A stretch of DNA of 5,899 nt from Gemmatimonas phototrophica (GTDB lineage: Bacteria > Gemmatimonadota > Gemmatimonadetes > Gemmatimonadales > Gemmatimonadaceae). Every line of letters begins with the position of its first letter. The stretch's first letter is position 1. A program made the translations under genes and the position numbers. This document shows positions 1 through 5,520 of the stretch, piece by piece. The stretch is from positions 1 to 5,899 of the forward strand of contig CAMBRJ010000203.1 in NCBI GenBank assembly GCA_945870175.1. The letters are read 5' to 3'. Below the pieces are notes generated by a model. The model did no database searches. It was not told where the DNA came from and worked only from the letters and a program-made list of their open reading frames with translations.

Positions 1-533
1 TGCATCACCATCAAGTAGCACACGACGAGCAGCGCGAGCATCGCGCCCACGCCGAACTGTGCCAGCTCGGGCACGGTGCGACCGGCCAGCTTCACGCCCG
101 AGGGAAAGCGCGGATCGAGCATCGCCGCGAACATCATCGCGAAGATCACAATGGCATCGAAGATCCGATCGACCGCCAACGAACCGAGCGCCGTCGTGAT
201 GGGCACGCGAGGCACTTCGCGGGTGATCGAAAACGCGCGAGCGAACTCCCCGGCGCGAAGCGGGAAGACGTTGTTCATCATCATCCCGATCGCCGTGCTG
301 CGCCACAGGGGCCCGAACGCAATGCGTCCAGACACCGGCTCGAGAATCGTGCGCCAGCGCCGCGCGCGCAGCGGGAAAATGCAGGTGCCGACGATTGGAC
401 TCAGCACGAACAGCAGCACGTTCGAGGTGCGCAACACCGTCCAGACTTCGCTGAGGTTCACGCCCCGCAACGTCCACCAGAGCAGGACCGCACTGAACGC
501 GATCCCGAGTCCGCTTTTCCAATCCAGCTTCAC
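1..533 (-). CDS. Lysylphosphatidylglycerol synthase TM-region / UPF0104 family membrane protein, C-terminus cut off by window edge
   Basis: The 177 visible residues form a hydrophobic multi-pass protein, with likely membrane segments near residues 8-22, 38-55, 80-92, 124-139 and 160-177. The stretch NNVFPLRAGEFARAF (87-101), followed by VDRIFD (121-126), is characteristic of the UPF0104 / LPG_synthase_TM (AglD2-like) family. That family includes the flippase half of MprF and many stand-alone homologues, most without a known substrate. It probably acts in the cytoplasmic membrane, in lipid or polyprenol-linked transport or modification; this is known for relatives and only inferred here. The GTG start at 533 is the only usable one: an in-frame TGA lies 12 codons upstream with no start codon between. 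It begins 22 nt after the HPt-like gene ends, so the two are likely cotranscribed. Family members are usually about 300-350 residues, so roughly half is missing. Confidence 0.85.
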   Translation of the reverse strand, partial: MKLDWKSGLGIAFSAVLLWWTLRGVNLSEVWTVLRTSNVLLFVLSPIVGTCIFPLRARRWRTILEPVSGRIAFGPLWRSTAIGMMMNNVFPLRAGEFARAFSITREVPRVPITTALGSLAVDRIFDAIVIFAMMFAAMLDPRFPSGVKLAGRTVPELAQFGVGAMLALLVVCYLMVM

Positions 534-555
534 TGCGCGCGCCCCGCGACCGCGC

Positions 556-1581
556 TCACGTGGTCACCGCGAGATCCAGCAAGTCGGAGAGCTCTTCGAA
601 CAGCGAGTGGGCCGCCGGTTCGGCGAGCGTGCCGCGCTGCCAGTGTGTCTTGAGTTCGTCGCGCACTTTCCGCGCCCGCGTGATGGCCGAGTGCCCGCGG
701 TAGAGCAGGGACTCGATCGGGATCACGGCGGGTGCGACGGCCTGTTCGGGCGCGGGGGCGCCGGACCACGTGAGGCTCGCCTGTTTCACCTGCTGCGCCA
801 ATTGCTGGTCGGTGATCTCGCGATCCATCAGCAAGCGCGCCACGCTTTGCACGCCCTGACGTTCGTGGGGCGTGGCCAACGGGGCCCGGGCCATGCGGGT
901 CGCCATGTTGGCGATGCTGGCCGCGCCATAGCTCTCGGCCACATCGGCCAATCCCAGCAGTGAACGCCGCACGCCGTCGGCGAGGGCGAGCTGTGAAGGG
1001 CCGGCCGCACTGGTGGCCAAGGCCGCCGACTCGCGGGCGACGCCATCGGCGGCCGCCGCGATATCGGTGCGGAAGCGCTGCGCCAGGGTGATGGGCGGCT
1101 GCGCGCTGCGCTGCAGAATCGCCGGCATGCCGTCGTCGGGGAAGAAGCGCGAAATTGGAATCACTTGGGTGGCCGGTGAGGCGGCCGGTGTATCGGTGGC
1201 GAGATAACCCGCCGCGACGGCCGCCAGCGCTACCGACTGCGTGCGACTGCGCCGCTGCTCGACGTCGGTCCAGACGCCGGCCCGCTCCACGAGGGAGCGC
1301 AACTCTACCAGCGCGCCACGCACGGCGAAGTGCAGCCGCTGATCCCAGCGCAGTTCGTTGTCGCGCAACCCGGTGGCGATTCGCTCGATGGTGGTCGCCA
1401 GGTCGGGCAGTCCTTCGAGGCGCGTCATGGCGGCGCTGCCGCGCAGCGCACGCGCATTCGTGAGAAACAGGGCGGCGTCGGGCGTCTGCTCTTCCGCGTC
1501 GGCCATCATCTGGTCGAGGCGGCCGAGATACTCCATCGCTTCCTTCTGGAAGAATTCGATGAGGGCGTGCGGTGCACTCAT
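556..1581 (-). CDS. HPt-like domain protein with arginine at the expected phosphoacceptor position
   Basis: A 341-residue soluble protein. Residues 6-70 look like a histidine phosphotransfer (HPt) four-helix domain of the CheA/PilL type. The segment ALRGSA (45-50) and the following helix ending in IE (65-66) match the usual H-x-L-K-G-S-A pattern, but the phosphoacceptor position is Arg44 (codon CGT at 1450-1452). A weaker second HPt-like segment is RSLLGLA (206-212), again with Arg where His is expected. An Ala/Pro-rich linker (about 120-160) separates them. VIPI occurs twice, at 140-143 and 286-289, each followed by a hydrophobic pair. No kinase, receiver or DNA-binding domain is visible. 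If the domain call is right, it more likely binds or scaffolds a signalling partner than relays phosphate; this is inference. The ATG at 1581 is preferred over more upstream in-frame starts because those would overlap pdxJ and add an Arg/Pro-rich low-complexity leader. Confidence 0.7.
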   Translation of the reverse strand: MSAPHALIEFFQKEAMEYLGRLDQMMADAEEQTPDAALFLTNARALRGSAAMTRLEGLPDLATTIERIATGLRDNELRWDQRLHFAVRGALVELRSLVERAGVWTDVEQRRSRTQSVALAAVAAGYLATDTPAASPATQVIPISRFFPDDGMPAILQRSAQPPITLAQRFRTDIAAAADGVARESAALATSAAGPSQLALADGVRRSLLGLADVAESYGAASIANMATRMARAPLATPHERQGVQSVARLLMDREITDQQLAQQVKQASLTWSGAPAPEQAVAPAVIPIESLLYRGHSAITRARKVRDELKTHWQRGTLAEPAAHSLFEELSDLLDLAVTT

Positions 1582-1630
1582 ACTGAGCAGCTCGGACGAA
1601 GAGGGTGAATCGCGTACTGCTGGTCGTGCC

Positions 1631-2374
1631 CTAGAAGCGGTCGGCCTCGCGCGCATCGTCCATCGCCTGACGAATTTCGCGCACGGCCTCGGCGAGTCCC
1701 ACAAAGATGGCGCGCCCGACGATGGCGTGCCCGATGTTCAATTCCTCGATTTCCGGAATGGCGGCCACCGGTCCGACGTTCTGCACCGACAGCCCATGCC
1801 CCGCGTGGACGGCCAGGCCCAGCGCGGCGGCGAGCGAGGCGGCGTCGGCCAACGCGCGCAACGTGCGCGGATCGGCCGGGGCATGCGCGTACTGGCCCGT
1901 ATGCAGTTCCACCGCATCGGCCCCTAACTCGTGGGCCGCACGAACCGCCGCGGCCTCCGGGTCGATGAACAGACTGGTGCGCACCCCCGCGCGTTTCAGA
2001 CGCGCGATGGATTCCCGGAGCTGTGGGGCCGCCCGGAACACGTCGAGACCACCCTCGGTGGTGACTTCTTCCCGGCGCTCGGGGACCAGCGTCACCGCCA
2101 CGGGGCGGAGTGTTTCGGCCAGCGCCAGCATCTCCTCGGTCGCGGCGCACTCCAAATTGAGCGCCGTTGTGACCGTCGCGGCGAGCCGATGGATGTCGAC
2201 ATCCTGAATGTGCCGCCGGTCTTCCCGGAGGTGGGCGGTGATCCCATCGGCGCCGGCCTGTTCGCAGAGCACGGCGGCGGCGACCGGATCCGGCTCGGCG
2301 CTCCGACGCGCCTGCCGGACCGTGGCGACGTGATCAATGTTCACATACAGGCGCTGGTAGCGAAGCGACGTCAC
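1631..2374 (-). CDS. pdxJ: Pyridoxine 5'-phosphate synthase PdxJ
   Basis: PdxJ condenses 1-deoxy-D-xylulose 5-phosphate with 1-amino-acetone 3-phosphate to make pyridoxine 5'-phosphate, the ring-closing step of the DXP-dependent vitamin B6 pathway in the cytoplasm. The full-length TIM barrel is present: LYVNIDHVAT (9-18), HLREDRRHIQD (48-58), NLE (73-75), VPERREEVTTEGGLD (97-111), HTGQYA (158-163), AGHGL (191-195, with the catalytic-type His193) and ELNIGHAIVGRA (211-222). All resemble E. coli PdxJ closely. The GTG at 2374 gives 247 residues, near the usual 237-245. GTG codons at 2413 and 2434 are also in frame and would add up to 20 residues not seen in the family; no clear Shine-Dalgarno separates the options. 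It is the first gene of the minus-strand unit and is divergent from the lipoprotein gene. Confidence 0.96.
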   Translation of the reverse strand: MTSLRYQRLYVNIDHVATVRQARRSAEPDPVAAAVLCEQAGADGITAHLREDRRHIQDVDIHRLAATVTTALNLECAATEEMLALAETLRPVAVTLVPERREEVTTEGGLDVFRAAPQLRESIARLKRAGVRTSLFIDPEAAAVRAAHELGADAVELHTGQYAHAPADPRTLRALADAASLAAALGLAVHAGHGLSVQNVGPVAAIPEIEELNIGHAIVGRAIFVGLAEAVREIRQAMDDAREADRF

Positions 2375-2399
2375 TGGGGTATCCGGTAGAAGAACGTGT

Positions 2400-2459
2400 G
2401 GGGTACCTTTCACCCCGACGAACGGACGGCTCACCGTTCGGTGCCTGTGATCGACAGGC
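2400..2459. repeat. Three tandem small inverted repeats in the pdxJ/lipoprotein divergent region
   Basis: Three perfect short inverted repeats lie end to end: GGGGT/ACCCC at 2400-2416 (7-nt loop), CGAACGG/CCGTTCG at 2419-2440 (8-nt loop) and GCCTGT/ACAGGC at 2443-2459 (5-nt loop). None is followed by a T-tract on either strand, so they are not standard intrinsic terminators. They lie between divergent genes and could be operators or 5'-leader hairpins. Short GC-rich inverted repeats also arise by chance at this base composition, so function is not established. Confidence 0.4.
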
Positions 2460-2500
2460 CCTCGCGATGCCGATCCGTCAAGATGGTCAACACCGGGGGG

Positions 2501-2505
2501 AGGAG
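2501..2505 (+). promoter_or_regulatory. Strong Shine-Dalgarno setting the lipoprotein start
   Basis: AGGAG, inside a G-rich run, lies 6 nt before the GTG at 2512. This favours that GTG over the upstream in-frame ATGs (2398, 2467) and over the ATG pair at 2524/2527, which is too far from the site. Confidence 0.75.
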
Positions 2506-2511
2506 TCCTGC

Positions 2512-3024
2512 GTGCAGCGTAAGATGATGCGGAACCGTGTGCTCATGTACTCTCTGCTGCTCGCCACGGCGACTGGGGTGAGTGCCTGTACCCGTACGAT
2601 CCAGAGCACCGAGACCTCGATTCCGGGTGCGGCGGCGCCGTCGGTGCGGGCTGATGCACCGGACGCGATCGGGGCGGTGACCGGCAAGGCCGCCGTGGAA
2701 GGATTCCTGAAAGCCGTGAAAGCGCAGGATCTCCAGACCATGAGCGCCATCTGGGGCACCACCAAGGGCGCGGCGCGCGATCAGATGAAGCGCGAGGATC
2801 TCGAGAAGCGCCTCATCATCATGCAGTGCACGCTGACCCATGAGAAGTGGGCGTTCCTCGAGGACCGACCACGGTTGCAGACGGGTGGACGTCAGGAGTT
2901 TCAGCTCGAGCTTTTTCAGGCGCAGCGTAGCGCCAAGACCTCGATTCTGACGGTCAGTGGTCCCGGGGGCCGCTGGTTCGTGGAGGATATCAACCTCCTC
3001 CCGTTGAAGGACTTCTGCCGCTAA
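2512..3024 (+). CDS. Small lipoprotein with probable NTF2-like domain
   Basis: From the GTG at 2512 the product is 170 residues. The N-terminus is a lipoprotein signal peptide: a basic start, a hydrophobic core at about 10-22 and a lipobox VSAC (23-26), with Cys26 the expected lipidated residue after signal peptidase II cleavage. A Ser/Thr/Ala/Pro-rich tether (about 27-58) leads to a compact domain at about 59-170. Its AVEGFLKAVKAQDLQTMSAIWG opening (61-82), followed by a beta-rich half ending GGRWFVEDINLLP, resembles small NTF2/SnoaL or DUF4878-like periplasmic domains. Cys106 and Cys169 could form a disulphide. Thr at +2 after the lipidated Cys is compatible with outer-membrane sorting by the E. 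coli rule, but that rule may not apply here. The gene stands alone, divergent from pdxJ and convergent with mce. I do not recognise a specific function. Confidence 0.8.
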   Translation: MQRKMMRNRVLMYSLLLATATGVSACTRTIQSTETSIPGAAAPSVRADAPDAIGAVTGKAAVEGFLKAVKAQDLQTMSAIWGTTKGAARDQMKREDLEKRLIIMQCTLTHEKWAFLEDRPRLQTGGRQEFQLELFQAQRSAKTSILTVSGPGGRWFVEDINLLPLKDFCR

Positions 3025-3062
3025 GCCGGAGCGAACTGGACTGGTGACGCTGGACACTCCGA

Positions 3063-3473
3063 CTAATATTCCGACAGTTCGACCAGTACCCCGCCGGTGG
3101 CGCTTGGATGGAGAAACGCGATGCGCTTCCCTTCCGCCCCCAGGCGTGGTGTTTCATCGATAAGCCGGAGGCCGGCATCACGGCAGCGCTGCAAGGTGCC
3201 GTCGAGGTCGTCCACCGCAAAACAGACGTGGTGAATACCGGGGCCCCGCTTGGCGACGTACTTGCCGATCGGGGAGTCGTCGGACTTTGCTTCGAGGAGC
3301 TCCACCAGCGATTCGCCGGCCGCCAGTCCCACGATGGCGGCGCCGTCGGCATCGTCGAGGGGTACCTCGGGCATGCCGAGGACATCACGGTACAAAGGAA
3401 GCAGCTCGTCGAGGGCACGCACGGCGATCCCGATATGGGCGATGCGCGTGCCGCGGCGTACGGAATCGGTCAT
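3063..3473 (-). CDS. mce: Methylmalonyl-CoA epimerase
   Basis: The enzyme interconverts (S)- and (R)-methylmalonyl-CoA, linking propionyl-CoA carboxylation to methylmalonyl-CoA mutase. The 136-residue length matches the family. The two-module vicinal-oxygen-chelate fold is visible: RIAHIGIAV at 10-18 starts the first half and GPGIHHVCFAVDDL at 77-90 the second. Probable metal ligands are His13, Glu58, one of His81/His82 and Glu132. The segments SPIGKYVAKRGPGIHH (67-82), RLIDETPR (103-110) and FLHPSATGGVLVEL (120-133) are close to those of bacterial methylmalonyl-CoA epimerases rather than other glyoxalase-family enzymes. The ATG at 3473 is preceded by no obvious Shine-Dalgarno. Neither the mutase nor the carboxylase is in this window, so the gene appears detached from its pathway partners. 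It converges on the lipoprotein gene with 38 nt between the stops. Confidence 0.93.
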   Translation of the reverse strand: MTDSVRRGTRIAHIGIAVRALDELLPLYRDVLGMPEVPLDDADGAAIVGLAAGESLVELLEAKSDDSPIGKYVAKRGPGIHHVCFAVDDLDGTLQRCRDAGLRLIDETPRLGAEGKRIAFLHPSATGGVLVELSEY

Positions 3474-3510
3474 GGTCGGCGGTGTTGGTGCGGGCGTGAA
3501 CGCATTCCGA

Positions 3511-3541
3511 ATTCTAATCCTGCAGCGGGGCGCGAGAGCAA
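3511..3541 (-). promoter_or_regulatory. Possible sigma70-type promoter for mce
   Basis: On the minus strand TAGAAT (3516-3511) is one base off the consensus -10, about 38 nt before the mce start. The best -35 candidate, TTGCTC (3541-3536), matches only 3 of 6 positions with a 19-nt spacer. It is the most AT-rich spot in the mce/trxA divergent region. No equally good promoter was seen for trxA on the plus strand. Confidence 0.25.
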
Positions 3542-3568
3542 CCGGTCAAGGCCGGGAGCCGCGCCAAC

Positions 3569-3572
3569 GGAG
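3569..3572 (+). promoter_or_regulatory. Shine-Dalgarno for trxA, favouring the second of two adjacent ATGs
   Basis: GGAG is followed by two consecutive ATG codons at 3576 and 3579. Spacing is 3 nt to the first and 6 nt to the second, so the second is the likelier start. The choice changes the protein by one residue. Confidence 0.55.
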
Positions 3573-3578
3573 CACATG

Positions 3579-3902
3579 ATGGCGAACGCAGTTGAAGTGA
3601 ACGACGGCACCTTCGCGGACGAGATCGAGCAGTACGCAGGGCTCGCCGTGGTGGATTTCTGGGCCACGTGGTGCGCGCCGTGTCGCATGATTGCGCCAAT
3701 GGTCGAAGCCCTCGCCACCGAGTACGCCGGCAAGGTGAAGGTCGCCAAGCTCGACGTGGACAATAACCCGAAGACCTCGGCGCGGTTCAATGTGCGCTCG
3801 ATCCCGACGATCCTGTTCTTCAAGGACGGCAAGCTGATCGATCAGGTCGTTGGCGCCGTTCCGCGTCCGCAGCTCGAAGCGAAGTTCAAGGAGCACGCCT
3901 GA
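3579..3902 (+). CDS. trxA: Thioredoxin
   Basis: A 107-residue single-domain cytoplasmic thioredoxin, which reduces protein disulphides and is recycled by thioredoxin reductase. With the start at 3579 the numbering coincides with E. coli Trx: buried Asp26, active site WCAPC (31-35) with Cys32 and Cys35, and cis-Pro76 in SIPT. FWATWCAPCRMIAP and FNVRSIPTILFFKDGK are typical of the family. The active site has Ala where E. coli and most thioredoxins have Gly (WCGPC), a known minor variant that may shift the redox potential slightly. No signal peptide is visible, which argues against a TlpA/ResA-type exported protein. It is the first gene of the plus-strand unit, 5 nt before rsmI and divergent from mce. 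Confidence 0.95.
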   Translation: MANAVEVNDGTFADEIEQYAGLAVVDFWATWCAPCRMIAPMVEALATEYAGKVKVAKLDVDNNPKTSARFNVRSIPTILFFKDGKLIDQVVGAVPRPQLEAKFKEHA

Positions 3903-3907
3903 CCGAC

Positions 3908-4816
3908 GTGGGCGACGCGCCCGGTTTGGCCGAGTCGGAGGGCAATGCCTCCGATCGCGCCGACCGGGCGGCGACGCTCTGGCCGACTGCGGCCATCCCC
4001 GGGGCGTTGCACATCGTGAGCACGCCGATCGGGAATCTGGGAGACATCTCCCTGCGCGCCCTCGCCGTGCTCAAAGAAGCGGCGGTGATCTGCTGCGAGG
4101 ACACGCGACACGCGCGCACCCTGCTCAGTCGCTACGGCATTGGCACGCCGACCATCGCCGTGCATGAGCACAACGAAGCCAGCGTCATTCCCCGGCTCGT
4201 GGCTCGGCTGAAAGCGGGCGACGCCCTCGCCCTGATCAGCGACGCCGGCACGCCGCTGGTCTCTGATCCCGGTGCCCGATTGGTGGAGGCCGCAGCCACG
4301 GCCGGTCTTCGGGTGGTGCCGATTCCGGGGGCCTCGGCCGTGCTGGCCGCCCTCGTGGCCTCGGGCATGGTACCGCACCCCTTCACGATGCTCGGCTTCC
4401 CGGCACGGAAGGGCAAGGAGCGCGAGGAGCAATTGGCCCTCGCCGCTCGTCTGCCGCATGCGGTCGTGCTGTACGAGTCGCCCAACCGACTGGTCGACAC
4501 GTTGCGCGATCTGGCGGCCATCGCGGGGACGACCCGGCCGGTGGCCGTGGCCCGCGAGCTGACCAAGCATTTTGAAGAGGTCAAGCGCGGAACGCTCGAG
4601 GAGGTCGCCGCGTATTACGAGGGCACGCCACCGCGCGGGGAAATCGTGATCGTTCTGGGTGGCGCCTCGGTCGTCGCCCCGAGTGAAGACGGACTTCAGG
4701 CGGTGGCCGTGGCGCTCCGCGAGGAAGGACTCCGCCCTCGTGACATCGTCCAGCGACTCATGGACGAGCATGGTGCCAGCCGCAATCTCGCCTACCGACT
4801 CGCCCACGATACCTGA
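3908..4816 (+). CDS. rsmI: 16S rRNA (cytidine(1402)-2'-O)-methyltransferase RsmI
   Basis: RsmI uses S-adenosylmethionine to 2'-O-methylate C1402 in the decoding centre of 16S rRNA. The product is 302 residues with the tetrapyrrole-methylase fold: VSTPIGNLGD (37-46), CEDTRHA (63-69), LISDAGTPLVSDPG (109-122), VVPIPGASA (136-144), YESPNR (189-194), ARELTKHFEE (215-224) and PRGEIVIVLGG (242-252). The C-terminal RsmI helix-turn-helix-like tail is at about 268-302. The family usually starts near GALHIVSTPIGN (32-43), so this protein has an extra leader of about 31 residues. No ATG lies in that leader; the GTG at 3908 is the best available start, although the nearest AAGGAG (3888-3893, inside trxA) is 14 nt away, longer than optimal. 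A TTG nearer the core is possible. The stop overlaps the next ATG by 1 nt (TGATG). Confidence 0.96.
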   Translation: MGDAPGLAESEGNASDRADRAATLWPTAAIPGALHIVSTPIGNLGDISLRALAVLKEAAVICCEDTRHARTLLSRYGIGTPTIAVHEHNEASVIPRLVARLKAGDALALISDAGTPLVSDPGARLVEAAATAGLRVVPIPGASAVLAALVASGMVPHPFTMLGFPARKGKEREEQLALAARLPHAVVLYESPNRLVDTLRDLAAIAGTTRPVAVARELTKHFEEVKRGTLEEVAAYYEGTPPRGEIVIVLGGASVVAPSEDGLQAVAVALREEGLRPRDIVQRLMDEHGASRNLAYRLAHDT

Positions 4817-5520
4817 TGCGGCTTCCGGCCCGTCGTTCCCTTCGCTTTGCGCTGCTCGCCGCTGTCGCCGGTGCCTCTCTGGCGTTCACGCCACGAACGG
4901 TGCTGCGTGGCCCCGGTCGTCTGGCGATCGCTCGCGTGCAGTACGAAGGCGGTGGCGATTGGTATGCCAATCCGTCCAGCCTGCCGAATCTCATTCGCGA
5001 GATCGCTGAGCGGACCGCGCTGCCGATCGAGCGCGCGGAAGCGAAGGTCACCTTCACCGATTCGGCGCTCTTCGACTTTCCGTTCCTGCACATCACGGGA
5101 CACGGCGAGATGAAGCTCAGCGAGATCGAAGTGAAGCGACTGCGCGAGTATCTCACGCGCGGCGGCTTCCTGCATGTGGACGACAACTACGGTCTCGACG
5201 ACAGCTTCCGTCGCGAGATCAAGCGCGTGTTTCCCGACCGGCCTCTGGTCGATGTGCCGCACAGCCATCCGATCTACCATCTCGTGTACGACTTCGAGAA
5301 TGGTCCGCCGAAAGTGCATGAGCACGACGGCAAGCCGGCGAAGGGCATGGGCATTTTCATCGGCAACCGACTCGCCGTGTACTACACCTATTCCGCCGAC
5401 CTCGGCAACGGATGGGAAGACGTGGGCACCTATCCCGATCCGCCGATGCTCCACGAGCAGGCCATCCGCATGGGCGTGAATCTGTTTACCTACGCGGTGA
5501 CGAGCCGGGTGACGCCATGA
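4816..5520 (+). CDS. DUF4159 domain-containing exported protein
   Basis: A 234-residue protein with an N-terminal signal peptide: a basic n-region, a hydrophobic core at 11-20 and a likely cleavage SLA|F after residue 23. The arginine pair at 6-7 is not a good Tat motif, so Sec export is more likely. The rest matches DUF4159, which has a flavodoxin / glutamine-amidotransferase-like fold: VQYEGGGDWYANPSSLPNL (41-59), LHITGHGE (91-98), LTRGGFLHVDDN (113-124), HSHPIYHL (149-156) and AIRMGVNLFTYA (216-227). The molecular function of DUF4159 is not established. In other bacteria it often occurs beside MoxR AAA ATPase, DUF58 and BatA/vWA proteins of the cell envelope. Here it starts inside the rsmI stop codon (TGATG), and its own stop overlaps the next ATG (ATGA), so translation is probably coupled. 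Confidence 0.9.
   Translation: MRLPARRSLRFALLAAVAGASLAFTPRTVLRGPGRLAIARVQYEGGGDWYANPSSLPNLIREIAERTALPIERAEAKVTFTDSALFDFPFLHITGHGEMKLSEIEVKRLREYLTRGGFLHVDDNYGLDDSFRREIKRVFPDRPLVDVPHSHPIYHLVYDFENGPPKVHEHDGKPAKGMGIFIGNRLAVYYTYSADLGNGWEDVGTYPDPPMLHEQAIRMGVNLFTYAVTSRVTP

Noticed and set aside
76..963. Long plus-strand open frame (295 codons) across the left end
   Set aside because: It is antisense to the UPF0104 and HPt-like genes, both of which show family motifs. Its translation is Arg/His/Gly-rich with no recognisable domain, as expected of a high-GC shadow frame.
1358..2389. Plus-strand open frames opposite pdxJ and the HPt-like gene
   Set aside because: pdxJ is unmistakable on the minus strand through this interval. 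The opposing translations are low-complexity and match nothing.
2485..2490. TTGACC on the minus strand as a -35 box for pdxJ
   Set aside because: No acceptable -10 element lies 16-18 nt downstream, so the hexamer match alone is not enough.
3025..3062. Possible bidirectional terminator between the convergent lipoprotein and mce genes
   Set aside because: Only CGGAG (3027-3031) and CTCCG (3057-3061) pair, with a 25-nt loop and no U-tract. The CTGGAC direct repeat here is too short to mean anything.
3842..4807. Minus-strand open frame of 321 codons opposite rsmI
   Set aside because: The plus strand encodes complete RsmI motifs; the antisense product is Arg/Gly/His-rich and resembles no family.
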